64,000 bases of DNA from Rouxiella sp. WC2420 (GCF_041200025.1 NZ_CP165628.1:1178001-1242000); one strand, 5' to 3'; counted from the stretch's first letter, positions 1-9,859 are shown. Made by a program: numbers and translations. The notes: generated by a model from the sequence alone, not told the origin.

Positions 1-663
1 GCGGCCGATGGCGGCACACTATTTCTGGATGAAATCGGCGATATGCCTTTGTCATTGCAGGTAAAGTTGTTGCGCGTTTTGCAGGAACGCAAAGTGCGGC
101 CGCTGGGGAGTAATCACGACATTGATGTCAATGTGCGGATTATTTCCGCGACTCACCGCGATTTACCCAAGGCGATGGAGAAGGGCGAGTTTCGCGAAGA
201 TCTGTATTATCGACTGAACGTGGTGAATCTCAAACTGCCCGCGCTGCACGAGCGAGCAGAGGATATCCCGCTGCTTGCCAGTCATTTGCTGCGCGAAGCG
301 GCGATTCGCCATAAGCCGTTTGTGCGCAGTTTCTCGACCGATGCAATGAAACGCCTGATGGCTGCCAGCTGGCCCGGCAACGTGCGCCAGTTGGTCAATG
401 TGATTGAACAGTGCGTGGCGCTCACGTCTGCGCCGGTAATCAGTGAAGCTTTGGTTGAACAGGCCCTGGAAGGTGAAAATACGGCACTACCGACCTTTGT
501 CGAGGCAAGAAACACCTTTGAACTGCACTATTTACGCAAACTTTTGCAGATTACACGTGGCAATGTGACGCAGGCGGCGAGAATAGCCGGGCGCAACCGA
601 ACTGAGTTCTATAAGCTGCTTTCAAGGCATGAACTCGAGGCCAATGACTTTAAAGAGTCTTAA
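1..663 (+). CDS. glrR: Sigma-54-dependent response regulator GlrR, C-terminal part
   Basis: The reading frame is open from the first base, so this is the last 220 codons of a gene that starts before the window. It opens on the Walker B region of an AAA+ sigma-54 activator ([13 protein letters not shown]) and continues through the rest of the ATPase domain with the arginine-finger segment (YYRLNVVNL). It ends in a Fis-type helix-turn-helix ([20 protein letters not shown]). GlrR (QseF) is the partner of the sensor kinase GlrK and activates sigma-54 promoters such as glmY and rpoE in E. coli. Placement directly before glnB is the conserved enterobacterial order. The receiver domain and GAFTGA loop are outside the window. 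Confidence 0.93.
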   Translation, partial: AADGGTLFLDEIGDMPLSLQVKLLRVLQERKVRPLGSNHDIDVNVRIISATHRDLPKAMEKGEFREDLYYRLNVVNLKLPALHERAEDIPLLASHLLREAAIRHKPFVRSFSTDAMKRLMAASWPGNVRQLVNVIEQCVALTSAPVISEALVEQALEGENTALPTFVEARNTFELHYLRKLLQITRGNVTQAARIAGRNRTEFYKLLSRHELEANDFKES

Positions 664-796
664 AAACGACTTCCTTGGCCCCCGCAGATTTTAAGGGGCA
701 TGAGGATATGATACTTTATGCGCCTGCCGGTGCCCTTGGCACCTTAAAGCTAAAAATTAAATCTTGCCGCTGTGGATAAAAAACATCGGTAAATGA

Positions 797-1153
<357 letters not shown>

Positions 1154-1499
1154 GCACTCTTTGCGGGCTGGAACTTCCGGCCCGCACCTAACCCCTGCAT
1201 CATCCCTCGTCTAATCCCTGCTGTTAATTTGCCTTAAAATTCCTTTTGTCGTTGCTCTGTAACGCGTTACCTTCAGTTGCGGGACAGCTCACAAAGCTGA
1301 AAGATTTGCATGCAAGAATGAAGAAAAGTCGCTTGAAACGGCTTTGCCTATAACAGATCAAAGCCTTGCCCCACGGGAAGCCAATCGTTTGCTTAAAAAC
1401 CTGTGCCTGAGACTATGCCAATGGGGTGGAAACAGTTTACACTGTGCGCCAGAACCCATCAGGGGCGTTTATTTAAGTTTGTCGAGTCAGGAGATGCAG
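1154..1499. other. glnB-glyA intergenic control region
   Basis: This 346-bp spacer has no credible gene. A frame open from 1344 runs into glyA without a stop, but its extra 52 residues have no similarity to GlyA. In E. coli glyA is controlled by MetR and PurR and is divergent from hmp. hmp is absent here. The only motif I can support is the PurR-like palindrome listed separately. Confidence 0.6.
1379..1394. promoter_or_regulatory. Putative PurR operator of glyA
   Basis: AGCCAATCGTTTGCTT matches the PurR consensus ACGCAAACGTTTGCGT at 12 of 16 positions, including the whole central CGTTTGC half. It lies about 105 bp before the glyA start. PurR repression of glyA is established in E. coli, so the placement fits. 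The match was made by eye. Confidence 0.55.
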
Positions 1500-2753
1500 A
1501 TGTTAAAGCGTGAAATGAACATTGCCGATTATGATGCCGAGCTGTGGCATGCAATGGAGCAGGAAGTCGTACGTCAGGAAGAGCATATCGAGCTGATTGC
1601 GTCAGAAAACTACACTAGCCCGCGCGTGATGCAGGCTCAGGGTTCTCAACTGACTAACAAATATGCCGAAGGCTATCCGGGCAAGCGTTACTACGGCGGC
1701 TGCGAATACGTTGACATCGTTGAGCAACTGGCGATTGACCGTGCAAAAGAGTTGTTCGGTGCAGATTACGCAAACGTTCAACCCCATTCTGGCTCACAGG
1801 CTAACTTCGCGGTTTACACTGCTTTGCTGCAACCGGGCGATACCATTCTGGGTATGAACCTGGCGCACGGCGGCCACCTGACTCATGGTTCTCCGGTTAA
1901 CCTGTCTGGCAAACTTTATAATGTCGTTCCTTACGGTATCGACGAAACTGGCAAAATCGATTACGAAGATTTGGCTCGTCAGGCTGAGAAACACAAGCCA
2001 AAAATGATCATCGGTGGCTTCTCCGCCTTCTCCGGTGTTGTTGACTGGGCAAAAATGCGTGAAATCGCAGACAGTATCGGTGCATGGTTCTTCGTGGACA
2101 TGGCTCACGTTGCTGGCCTGGTAGCCGCGGGCGTTTATCCTAACCCGGTTCCACACGCTCACATCGTTACCAGCACTACGCACAAAACCCTGGCGGGTCC
2201 ACGCGGTGGCCTGATCCTGGCTAAAGGCGGCGACGAGGATCTGTATAAAAAACTGAATTCTGCCGTGTTCCCTGGCGGTCAGGGCGGTCCATTGATGCAC
2301 GTGATTGCCGGTAAAGCGATTGCATTTAAAGAAGCAATGGAACCTGAGTTCAAAGTTTATCAACACCAGGTTGCTAAAAACGCTAAAGCCATGGTTGAAG
2401 TGGTACTTGAGCGCGGTTACAACGTGGTTTCTGGCGGAACTCACAATCACCTGTTCCTGATGGATCTGGTTGATAAAGGTCTGACCGGTAAAGAAGCTGA
2501 CGCTGCACTGGGTCGTGCCAACATCACTGTTAACAAAAACAGCGTACCAAACGATCCGAAAAGCCCGTTCGTGACTTCTGGTATCCGTATCGGTACTCCG
2601 GCAGTGACCCGTCGCGGCTTTAAAGAAGCTGACGTGCGTGAGCTGGCTGGCTGGATTTGTGACGTGCTCGATAATATCAACGACGAAGCAACTATTGAAC
2701 GCGTTAAGCAAAAAGTTCTGGATATCTGCGCACGTCATCCGGTATATGCATAA
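1500..2753 (+). CDS. glyA: Serine hydroxymethyltransferase
   Basis: A 417-residue protein, identical in length to E. coli GlyA and very close in sequence throughout. It converts serine and tetrahydrofolate to glycine and 5,10-methylene-THF and is the main one-carbon source. The PLP-lysine segment [12 protein letters not shown] is intact, as are the N-terminal [12 protein letters not shown] region and the C-terminal [10 protein letters not shown]. The frame is open 156 bp further upstream, but the start at MLKREMN is chosen because AGGAG ends 6 bases before it and GlyA homologues begin there. A strong terminator follows. Confidence 0.98.
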   Translation: MLKREMNIADYDAELWHAMEQEVVRQEEHIELIASENYTSPRVMQAQGSQLTNKYAEGYPGKRYYGGCEYVDIVEQLAIDRAKELFGADYANVQPHSGSQANFAVYTALLQPGDTILGMNLAHGGHLTHGSPVNLSGKLYNVVPYGIDETGKIDYEDLARQAEKHKPKMIIGGFSAFSGVVDWAKMREIADSIGAWFFVDMAHVAGLVAAGVYPNPVPHAHIVTSTTHKTLAGPRGGLILAKGGDEDLYKKLNSAVFPGGQGGPLMHVIAGKAIAFKEAMEPEFKVYQHQVAKNAKAMVEVVLERGYNVVSGGTHNHLFLMDLVDKGLTGKEADAALGRANITVNKNSVPNDPKSPFVTSGIRIGTPAVTRRGFKEADVRELAGWICDVLDNINDEATIERVKQKVLDICARHPVYA

Positions 2754-2800
2754 GGTAGACGCTTGGTAGCGGTTTTTGTCCGCCACCAGGAAGAACTAAA

Positions 2801-2828
2801 GCCATGTCTGTGGACATGGCTTTTTTTT
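2801..2828 (+). terminator. Rho-independent terminator of glyA
   Basis: A perfect 8-bp stem, GCCATGTC/GACATGGC, with a TGTG loop is followed directly by eight T residues. It lies 48 bp after the glyA stop. Confidence 0.92.
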
Positions 2829-2872
2829 GCTTCAATATTGATAGCTATTATTCACGCTTTGCAACCTTAAAG

Positions 2873-3320
2873 TTAAAAAAAAGACAGGAAGCCGCTGTTA
2901 ATTCCGTTATTTTGATTGGCAATCTGATTTTTTATTTCATCATTTAGATCCATATACCGAGAATACATGGAATTAAAATCGGAACGCTCTCTTCTATCGT
3001 CTATAACTGATTTTATTAAAAGATGAAGAGCCATTGGCGGCAGTATATTTCTCGACACAACCCTCGATATACTGCCTGTGTTCTGCTTTTAAGGTGATTG
3101 GAAGCGTTAATCTGGACTGTACATTGATCTGATTATCCAAATTTCCCAATTGGGTATTAGGTGTGGCCAATGGAGGTTGCAGGCTTTTGGGAAGTAAGGT
3201 GCTGTTAGAAGTGTTGGTCAGAGGTAGATGAGACGATGAAGACTGTTGAACAGGATCTTGCCGTGTTATCCCCGTTTGAGTATTTGTATATTGTGTCGAT
3301 AAGCCTTTTCCAGGCGGCAT
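2873..3320 (-). pseudogene. Unrecognised small gene, apparently split by a frameshift
   Basis: Two overlapping minus-strand frames look like halves of one gene. The first starts at 3320 behind a strong GGAGG and runs 108 residues to 2994. It is rich in Ser, Thr, Gln and Pro and ends HRQYIEGC plus a poor-looking tail. The second, from a GTG at 3058 to 2873, encodes 61 residues with a convincing helical composition (NILPPMALHLLIKS, then charged YMDLNDEIKNQ). Joining them near 3060-3085 would give a protein of about 150 residues with a disordered N-terminus and a helical C-terminus. I recognise no family. The region is AT-rich compared with its neighbours and lies 88 bp downstream of csiE on the same strand. 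A sequencing error or two independent short genes are alternatives. Confidence 0.4.
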
Positions 3321-3408
3321 TTTATTTATTCCTCCATGAGTGAAAAAACACTCTATGGAAAAATTAATGAATAGATATTAATCCAGATCATGGATTTGTA
3401 GGATGGGG

Positions 3409-4689
3409 TTAGCTGGCTTCCAGTAATGAGCGAATTCTTTTTCTTTCGTCTTTGGTTAGCGGCAGCTGAGTGTAAATCACTAGCGGATCGGCATCGGTGG
3501 TCAAGGTCGCGTAGGGTGTAACAATCATTGCCACGCCGCTGGGCGCACCGTGTCGGTGAAACTCTTCCAGAGTCTGATATTTAATATTCAACGGCATCAG
3601 AGTGGCTTCACGAATGTGGTGTTCTACGGCCTCCTCAAGTTTTGGGTCGGTATCCGTTAACAGTAAAATCTGTTTTTCCTGCAAGGCATTACCCTGCATC
3701 AGCCAGGCACCAAAAATTACCGCCACCAACCCCACTTCTTCCGGTGAGAATTCGATATCGTAGGCTTGCTTGAAGTCATGTAGCGCGTCGTGCGTTGTTC
3801 GCATTAGCCTCGGGTACATGCGATTGACTTCATCTTGCATCTGGCTATCAACCGCGATGGCAAAACGGCAGCGCTCTATGGCCGGCCCTAGATGGGCAAA
3901 AAGCTGGCTGATCAGCCCTTCATAGCTGCTGAAAGTCATGCCTGATACGTCCTGAAAATTGGCAACCAACTCTTCAATCTGCTTCATCAGCTTTTCATCT
4001 TCCGGCGTACCGGAGCTTTCGTAGCTGTAGTTTTTTATCAGTGTGAGCAGCAGAGCAATAAAGTCCCTTTCACAGTCGGCAATGTTGCTGGCACAAAGCG
4101 TTTGTAGTTTGTTGACGATCAATTCTGCCGCCGCGAACTCCGGTTTTTCATGCAGCCATTGGCGCTGACCGTCGCTAAATGCGATCTGAGTCGGGCTGAT
4201 ATCCTGCCACAGGCAAAACTGCAGATACAGATTCAGGAATTGCTCATCTCGAGGGCTGAACTCGCGACTGAGCAACTGTGAGATACGCTCAAGCAGCAGA
4301 GGAAACTGGCCATGATAGTGCGGGTTATCAAAATTGGCAGTGTTGCTTAGAGCCTGAGTTAAATTTGGCGAGAAGTGCTGACGGATAAAGTCAGGGCTGG
4401 TGCGTATCGCTCGGCGCAGGCCGTTAATCAAACATATTCTTTGATCGAGCAAATCGCCCTGTAGCCGATAAATCTGTTTCTCGGTCACGACAATTTCCAG
4501 CCGATGGAGGCGCTGAATTTCAGTGGAGAGCTGCGCAAGGTCTTTTTGCGTTGTCGCCAGGTCTACACCATTGATTTGACCAACCTTCTCCAATTGTATC
4601 GCCGCGAACGGCGCATACAGCATCAACAATAGATTGCAGCGACGTTGTTGAGCGGAGAGCTCAGGCACAGGGGAGGTGTCCAGGCTCAT
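3409..4689 (-). CDS. csiE: Stationary-phase inducible protein CsiE
   Basis: 426 residues, the same length as E. coli CsiE. Similarity is strongest in the C-terminal half (SGLVAVIFGAWLMQ-like segment, EKQILLLT, LPLNIKYQT, APSGVAMIVTPY). The protein belongs to the PRD/antiterminator-like regulators: an N-terminal winged-helix-like region and a PTS-regulation-domain-like region at about 150-320. Its function is unknown. In E. coli it is induced in stationary phase by sigma-S and CRP. The start at 4689 has AAGG five bases before it. It lies downstream of glyA as in E. coli, but hcaT is missing between them. Confidence 0.93.
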   Translation of the reverse strand: MSLDTSPVPELSAQQRRCNLLLMLYAPFAAIQLEKVGQINGVDLATTQKDLAQLSTEIQRLHRLEIVVTEKQIYRLQGDLLDQRICLINGLRRAIRTSPDFIRQHFSPNLTQALSNTANFDNPHYHGQFPLLLERISQLLSREFSPRDEQFLNLYLQFCLWQDISPTQIAFSDGQRQWLHEKPEFAAAELIVNKLQTLCASNIADCERDFIALLLTLIKNYSYESSGTPEDEKLMKQIEELVANFQDVSGMTFSSYEGLISQLFAHLGPAIERCRFAIAVDSQMQDEVNRMYPRLMRTTHDALHDFKQAYDIEFSPEEVGLVAVIFGAWLMQGNALQEKQILLLTDTDPKLEEAVEHHIREATLMPLNIKYQTLEEFHRHGAPSGVAMIVTPYATLTTDADPLVIYTQLPLTKDERKRIRSLLEAS

Positions 4690-4781
4690 ATTACCTTCTG
4701 TATTCGCTTTATTTAAAATTCTTCATTAGCATAGCAAATCATTGGCGATTCAAGGTGCTACTGGTCGCGGTTTTACACCGC

Positions 4782-4803
4782 CTTACAACCCAGATCACAG
4801 TTA
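4782..4803. promoter_or_regulatory. Possible CRP site upstream of csiE
   Basis: One CRP half-site is good (AGATCACA, with TCACA at 4795-4799), the other is poor. It lies about 100 bp before the csiE start, where CRP control is known in E. coli. It could equally belong to the divergent metal-transport pair. Weak evidence. Confidence 0.3.
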
Positions 4804-4839
4804 TTTTTTACTAAGCTTCTTAATTGATTTGTTTTAAGA

Positions 4840-4854
4840 TGTTACTTTATAACA
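4840..4854. promoter_or_regulatory. Putative Zur operator of the zevAB-like pair
   Basis: TGTTACTTTATAACA matches the 15-bp core of the enterobacterial Zur box (TGTTATAnTATAACA) at every defined position except two and is a near palindrome. It ends 20 bp before the first possible start codon of the DUF1007 gene, where a bound repressor would block transcription. This suggests the pair responds to zinc rather than nickel. Confidence 0.6.
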
Positions 4855-4874
4855 ATTAAAGCATTTAACTTGAT

Positions 4875-5567
4875 TTGGACCCTCTTTTGAAAATTTCACC
4901 ATTGCGCTTCAGGCAAAAATTTACGCCGCGTCAAAAACTTTGCCAATTAGCGGGTGTGATTATGATGATGGCTTGTGCTTTTCCGACTTTGGCTCACCCA
5001 CACAGTTTTATTGATATGCAGACCACTTTAGTGACCAGAGATAAAAGCCTGATTGGTCTCAAAATGGTATGGACGATGGATGAAATCACCTCCGCCGACT
5101 TGCTCTATGATGCAGGCAAAGCAGCCCCTGATTCCATCGTGTGGAAAAAGCTGGCGGCCGAGGTTATGGCGCGAGTAATGGCACAGCACTATTTCACCGA
5201 CGTATATCGCGATGGTAAACCGGTGAGATATATGCGCCTACCCAGTGAGTACCAACTATCACTTAACGGCGCCAAAGCTGTGCTGGAGTTTGTGATCCCG
5301 CTCGCCGAGCCTGCTCCGTTGGCGGGAAAGCCGTTGGTCATCTCGACTTATGATCCCAGCTATTTTGTTGATATGACGTATAAAGACGATCAAGCTTTAC
5401 ATCTATCTGCCGAAACTCAGCCCAGCTGCAAGTTGTCTCTTTTTACTCCGGCGCCGAATGCCTCCTTACAAGCTTACGCTCTGTCGCTGGATAAGGCCGA
5501 CGCACCGCCTGAAACCATGGATCTTGGTCAGCAATTTGCCCAGAAGGTGACCCTGCAATGTCAATAA
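4875..5567 (+). CDS. zevA: Periplasmic metal-binding DUF1007 protein, ZevA-like
   Basis: A 230-residue exported protein of the DUF1007 family. A hydrophobic segment (LCQLAGVIMMMACAFPTLA) is followed by a signal-peptidase site and a mature N-terminus beginning HPHSFID, the His-rich start typical of the family and a likely metal ligand. In Haemophilus influenzae, DUF1007 (ZevA) and NicO (ZevB) proteins form a zinc system. The same pair is seen here with the two genes overlapping by 10 bp. The start is uncertain: TTG at 4875 and TTG at 4887 are both possible and neither has a clear ribosome-binding site. The Zur-box-like palindrome just upstream supports a zinc role. Confidence 0.8.
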   Translation: MDPLLKISPLRFRQKFTPRQKLCQLAGVIMMMACAFPTLAHPHSFIDMQTTLVTRDKSLIGLKMVWTMDEITSADLLYDAGKAAPDSIVWKKLAAEVMARVMAQHYFTDVYRDGKPVRYMRLPSEYQLSLNGAKAVLEFVIPLAEPAPLAGKPLVISTYDPSYFVDMTYKDDQALHLSAETQPSCKLSLFTPAPNASLQAYALSLDKADAPPETMDLGQQFAQKVTLQCQ

Positions 5568-6625
5568 AAGAGCTGCCCCTGCTATCGACCAAGACTCCAA
5601 AGGGTCAAAATTCCAGCTCGAAAGGGGTAAAACTTTGGCCGCTGGCGCTGTTTGTAGCCTTGCTGGTATTCGCCTGTGCAGCGCTGTGGCATTTTTGGCC
5701 GCGCATTCTATTGAGCAGTATTATTTGGCAACGTGGCCTGCATCAACACCTTGCCGCCATTCTCCAGCAAGTAAGCGCTCACCCAGCGCAGGCGGGACTT
5801 AGCCTTACCTTACTAAGCCTGATTTATGGAGTTGTTCACGCTGTAGGGCCGGGCCATGGGAAAGTGGTGATCACTACTTATCTGGCCACTCATCCGTCTC
5901 GGCTTAAAAACAGTTTGCGGCTAACTTTTGCCTCTGCAGTCGTGCAAGGGCTGGTGGCTATTTTGCTGGTTACACTGGTGCTGGGCGTGTTTCAACTTTC
6001 ATCTCGTCAGCTCCATCAGAGCAGTTTTTGGCTGGAGAAGGGCAGTTATGTCTTGGTGATGCTATTGGGAACAATCCTTTGCTGGCGCGCGATTCGACGA
6101 GGCCTGACCCTGCTGAAAGCTGCATGGCGTGAGAATAAATCACAATCCCGGCCGATGAAGATCCAAACTATTCGCCTGGCCGACGATCATCAGCATGATG
6201 CCAACTGTGGTTGCGGGCATCAGCACGTTCCAAGCGATAGCCAGCTTCAATCAGATACTGATTGGCGCACACAGATAGCGGTGGTGCTGGCGATGGGGCT
6301 TAGACCCTGCTCGGGCGCTATTATGGTTTTACTGTTTTCCAAAGTCATCGGGGTTTACTGGTGGGGCGTATTGTCAGCGCTGGTAATGGCACTAGGCACC
6401 TCATTGACGGTGTCACTGGTAGGCTTTTTAGTATTTTATAGCCGAGAGTTAGCGGTGAAACTCAGCGTTAATCAAGCTCCCTCACTCGCAACCCGATTAA
6501 GCTGGTCGTTATTTTCACTTCTGGGTGGGCTAATTCTGATATTTGCAGGGATTTTACTCTACCAGGCCAGCGATTCGGTTTTTGGCGGTGGAATAGGGCC
6601 ATTCGGTCATTCGTCATCGCTATGA
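5558..6625 (+). CDS. zevB: NicO-family nickel/cobalt/zinc transporter, ZevB-like
   Basis: A 355-residue inner-membrane protein with about six or seven hydrophobic segments. It carries the NicO signature HAVGPGHGK (about residue 95) and the second motif GLRPCSGAI (about 248). Between them is a cytoplasmic loop rich in His and Cys (DDHQHDANCGCGHQH), a probable metal-binding site. Family members include RcnA exporters and NiCoT-like transporters. Coupling to a DUF1007 periplasmic protein, with overlapping reading frames, matches H. influenzae ZevAB. Direction of transport cannot be told from the sequence. A hairpin terminator follows. Confidence 0.85.
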   Translation: MSIKELPLLSTKTPKGQNSSSKGVKLWPLALFVALLVFACAALWHFWPRILLSSIIWQRGLHQHLAAILQQVSAHPAQAGLSLTLLSLIYGVVHAVGPGHGKVVITTYLATHPSRLKNSLRLTFASAVVQGLVAILLVTLVLGVFQLSSRQLHQSSFWLEKGSYVLVMLLGTILCWRAIRRGLTLLKAAWRENKSQSRPMKIQTIRLADDHQHDANCGCGHQHVPSDSQLQSDTDWRTQIAVVLAMGLRPCSGAIMVLLFSKVIGVYWWGVLSALVMALGTSLTVSLVGFLVFYSRELAVKLSVNQAPSLATRLSWSLFSLLGGLILIFAGILLYQASDSVFGGGIGPFGHSSSL

Positions 6626-6635
6626 TTTAATTAAT

Positions 6636-6671
6636 AAAGAGCCAAAAGATAATATTTGGTTCTTTATTTTT
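6636..6671 (+). terminator. Terminator after zevB
   Basis: An 11-bp stem with one G-T pair, AAAGAGCCAAA/TTTGGTTCTTT, is followed by ATTTTT. Confidence 0.75.
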
Positions 6672-6917
6672 CACGTCTTTGTCCCCTAAGATATTCATCT
6701 TGCTTCTCACGCAATATCTAGCCTATATTCAGCTCAGGAATACCTTTTACTCATAATAATGCCCACCGATTTATTAAATTAAAATCTTGTGCACCGCAGC
6801 TGTGCTGAAGTCAGGGATGATCTATTTTAATGGTATTTTAAAAAGTCGCCTAGTTCATTAGCCTACCTTAATAGTTAAGTTTGTATTACCTTTGAAACCA
6901 AAATAGCGTGAGAGGTA

Positions 6918-7991
6918 ATGAAATTGAAAACAAACGAGAATATACAATATCTCCGTGGAGTAGCGGCGTTAAGCGTTGTTTTCGCACATATCGCTTCAAG
7001 CTTTGCTGCATATAGAAACGTGGGTGGTTTAGGAAGTGTAGTCCTGCATAATATGGAGTTAGTTGGACAGGTTGGTGTTGGCGTGTTTTTTGTTATTAGC
7101 GGTTATATTATGTCGATGACCACCAATGACAAGGCAGGCGGTACCGCACACAGCAGGGCGTTTATCGTCAAGCGGGCAGTCAGAATTTATCCACTCTATT
7201 TTTTTTGGACTACGGTGTGTGTGGTTTTGTGGGAACTGCGAATGTTCAACAGCGCGCAGCATTATTCCCTTGGCAAGATAATAACTTCCTATCTGTTGAT
7301 CCCTTATGTTTCATTTAATGGCGATGTTATTGATCCTATCCTTCGGCAGGGTTGGACACTAATGTATGAGATTTTCTTTTATATTTCCTTTGCAGTGCTT
7401 ATTTTTTGCGGGCAACATCGGAAAAGCGGTATTTATATCTTGACGATATTATTTATCACATTGGGAATGTCGTCTGAATTAATGACTTCTGAAAATGCCA
7501 AGTCATTTTTTTCATTTCAAATATCTTATCTTTTTATTGTCGGCATGTTCATTTTTCATCATCAAGAAAAAATTCTTGGCTTGATAAGTTTTAAAATGGC
7601 TAGAGGAGGACTTTTAACACTTTTCGTGATATTAATGCTTGTTATCATTTTTAAATACAGCGAGTTAGGTGACAATGCAGTATATCTTCCCTATTTGAAT
7701 GCTATTGTTTTGTTTCTTTATCTGTTTACGGCTAAAAAAGTATCAGGCCCAGTGCTTGAAATCGGTAACTCTTCTTATTCACTCTATTTAACCCACACAT
7801 TTTTTACCACCGCCTATGCCATGCTGATCATTCGCAGCGGATTGAGTAATTTAACCTTGGGTCTGATAGGCATTGTGGTGTTCCTGGCGGCCGTTGTGTT
7901 TGGAGAGATAACCTACCGATTGATTGAAAAAAGGCTCATCTTCAAAACTGCGGCCGTGGCCCATATTCCGTCAAACTTAAAAAAATCCTGA
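6918..7991 (+). CDS. Membrane acyltransferase, acyltransferase-3 family
   Basis: A 357-residue integral membrane protein with about ten hydrophobic segments. The N-terminus (IQYLRGVAALSVVFAHI) is the acyltransferase-3 signature, with the conserved Arg and the catalytic-type His of the R-x10-H pattern. FFVISGYIM and a C-terminal SYSLYLTHTF segment are also family hallmarks. Such enzymes O-acetylate or succinylate surface polysaccharides (OafA, WecH, ExoZ). No sugar-biosynthesis genes are adjacent, so the substrate is unknown. The coding sequence is visibly AT-rich compared with the flanking genes and stands between a terminator on each side, suggesting a laterally acquired single-gene unit. 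Confidence 0.85.
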   Translation: MKLKTNENIQYLRGVAALSVVFAHIASSFAAYRNVGGLGSVVLHNMELVGQVGVGVFFVISGYIMSMTTNDKAGGTAHSRAFIVKRAVRIYPLYFFWTTVCVVLWELRMFNSAQHYSLGKIITSYLLIPYVSFNGDVIDPILRQGWTLMYEIFFYISFAVLIFCGQHRKSGIYILTILFITLGMSSELMTSENAKSFFSFQISYLFIVGMFIFHHQEKILGLISFKMARGGLLTLFVILMLVIIFKYSELGDNAVYLPYLNAIVLFLYLFTAKKVSGPVLEIGNSSYSLYLTHTFFTTAYAMLIIRSGLSNLTLGLIGIVVFLAAVVFGEITYRLIEKRLIFKTAAVAHIPSNLKKS

Positions 7992-8013
7992 AACAATGAC
8001 GGGGTTAAGCAGG

Positions 8014-8040
8014 CAAAAAAAAGGACGCCGAGGCGTCCTA
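8014..8040. terminator. Bidirectional terminator between acyltransferase gene and suhB
   Basis: Stem AGGACGCC/GGCGTCCT with eight A residues on the left and a short AT tail on the right. On the minus strand it gives a hairpin followed by a T run, so it serves mainly suhB. The two genes converge on it. Confidence 0.85.
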
Positions 8041-8058
8041 AAATTTCGCTGCTAACGA

Positions 8059-8862
8059 TTAACGCTTAAGCGCATCGTGCAGCTCATCACGCATTGCATT
8101 AAGGATACCCTTAACAACACGTGGGTTACCGGCAACAATGTTACCAGAAGAATAATGATTGTGGCCGCCAACGAAATCAGTCACTACGCCGCCTGATTCA
8201 CGAACCAGCAGCTCGCCACCGGCGAAATCCCAAGGCTTCAGGCCGATTTCGAAGAAACCGTCAACGCGGCCAGCAGCGACGTAAGCCAGATCCAGCGCGG
8301 CTGAACCGCTACGGCGGAAGTCTGCACATTCGGTGAACAGTTTGCCAACCACTTTCATATAGCTGGTTGCATGCTGTTTCAGTTTGAATGGGAAACCGGT
8401 AGCAAGAATGGTTCCGTCGAGGTCTTTAGCCGAGGTGCCGCGCAGACGATAGCCGTTCAGCTGTGCGCCCTGACCGCGGGTAGCAGTGAACAGTTCGTTA
8501 CGCATTGGGTCATAAACTACAGCCACTTCGGTGCGGCCTTTGATGCGCACAGCGATAGAAACTGCGAAATGAGGGAAACGTTTTACAAAGTTGGTAGTGC
8601 CATCCAGCGGGTCGATAATCCATTGTATGTCATTTTCTTCGCCAGCCAATTCACCGCACTCTTCGCCGATGATGGTGTGTTTTGGATACGACTTGCGAAT
8701 AACCTCGATGATCATGCTTTCTGCATCGCGATCTACGTTAGTGACAAAGTCGTTAGTGCCTTTCTGAGTTGCTTCTACAGAGTCTGGCATTTCGTAATGT
8801 TTGGCAATCAGGTTACCGGCCTTGCGCGCAGCGCGCACGGCGATGGTGAGCATCGGATGCAT
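8059..8862 (-). CDS. suhB: Inositol-1-monophosphatase / antitermination factor SuhB
   Basis: 267 residues, the same length as E. coli SuhB and about 80 percent similar by eye. The Mg-binding residues of the inositol-phosphatase family are present: Glu67 in GEECGE, Asp84 and Asp87 in DPLDGTTNF, and the Asp in KPWDFAGGEL. SuhB hydrolyses inositol 1-phosphate and also joins the NusA-containing rRNA antitermination complex. It is divergent from trmJ with a 172-bp shared promoter region, as in E. coli. Confidence 0.97.
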   Translation of the reverse strand: MHPMLTIAVRAARKAGNLIAKHYEMPDSVEATQKGTNDFVTNVDRDAESMIIEVIRKSYPKHTIIGEECGELAGEENDIQWIIDPLDGTTNFVKRFPHFAVSIAVRIKGRTEVAVVYDPMRNELFTATRGQGAQLNGYRLRGTSAKDLDGTILATGFPFKLKQHATSYMKVVGKLFTECADFRRSGSAALDLAYVAAGRVDGFFEIGLKPWDFAGGELLVRESGGVVTDFVGGHNHYSSGNIVAGNPRVVKGILNAMRDELHDALKR

Positions 8863-9034
8863 GGATATCTTCCAACTAGGATGTTAAAGAACGGGAAACG
8901 GCGCGCAGTATAGCAATAGTTATGCTAAACGCCAACGAATTTGCACCCTTTGTCTTATAAACCGCCTGCTAAACCATGACGCAGCGCCGGATTGTGATAA
9001 ACTGTTGCGATTTTCCGCAACGCTCAGAGTTTGT

Positions 9035-9772
9035 ATGCTACACAATATTCGCATTGTCCTGGTTGAAACCTCCCACACCGGGAATATGGGGTCCACCGCC
9101 CGCGCTATGAAAACCATGGGGTTGTCTAACCTTTATTTGGTCAACCCGCTCGTAAAACCTGATTCACAGGCAATCTCGATGTCCGCAGGGGCCAGCGACG
9201 TAATTGGCAATGCCACTATCGTCGAAACCCTGGATCAGGCTCTCGAAGGTTGCAGCCTGGTCATCGGTACCAGCGCACGTTCGCGCACCTTGCCATGGCC
9301 TATGCTGGAACCTCGCGAATGCGGCGAGCTCAGCGCTAAAACTTCAGTCAATTCTCCCGTTGCGCTGGTGTTTGGTCGTGAACGTGTAGGGTTAACCAAT
9401 GAAGAGCTGCAAAAGTGCAACTATCACGTTTGCATTCCCGCCAACCCGGAATATAGCTCGCTGAATCTGGCCATGGCAGTACAGCTTATTGCCTACGAAG
9501 TTCGCGTCGCCTGGTTAAGCCAATTGGAAGCTGAAAAGCCTCAGATTGAATACGAAGAGACACCTTATCCGCTGGTTGAAGACCTTGAACGATTCTATGT
9601 TCACCTTGAACAAGTCCTGCTAAAAGTAGGGTTTATTCGCAAGGCGCACCCAGGTCAGGTGATGAGCAGACTGCGTCGTTTATTCACCCGCGCGCGTCCA
9701 GAATCTCAAGAGCTAGCCATCCTGCGTGGCATTTTAAGCGCCGTAGATAAGCAAAGTATCGATAAGGAATAA
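9035..9772 (+). CDS. trmJ: tRNA (cytidine/uridine-2'-O-)-methyltransferase TrmJ
   Basis: A SPOUT-class methyltransferase of 245 residues (E. coli: 246) that 2'-O-methylates position 32 of several tRNAs with S-adenosylmethionine. Family motifs: [13 protein letters not shown] near the N-terminus, [15 protein letters not shown] and [13 protein letters not shown] forming the knotted SAM site. The frame is open 30 bp further, but the ATG at 9035 gives [11 protein letters not shown], matching homologues. Its position just before iscR is conserved. Confidence 0.96.
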   Translation: MLHNIRIVLVETSHTGNMGSTARAMKTMGLSNLYLVNPLVKPDSQAISMSAGASDVIGNATIVETLDQALEGCSLVIGTSARSRTLPWPMLEPRECGELSAKTSVNSPVALVFGRERVGLTNEELQKCNYHVCIPANPEYSSLNLAMAVQLIAYEVRVAWLSQLEAEKPQIEYEETPYPLVEDLERFYVHLEQVLLKVGFIRKAHPGQVMSRLRRLFTRARPESQELAILRGILSAVDKQSIDKE

Positions 9773-9859
9773 GCTTTATTATTCTTTAATATAGTTATTT
9801 ATCAAAGTATTACATGCTGGTTTTTTATGGAAAAATTAACCATGGAAACTACGTATGTA

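Noticed and set aside
1344-1499. 52-residue extension of glyA
   Set aside because: Contains the PurR-like site and poor coding composition; AGGAG supports the start at 1500.
1794-2786. 330-residue open frame antisense to glyA
   Set aside because: It is the reverse-strand shadow of the strongly biased glyA codons; no ribosome-binding site and no plausible protein features.
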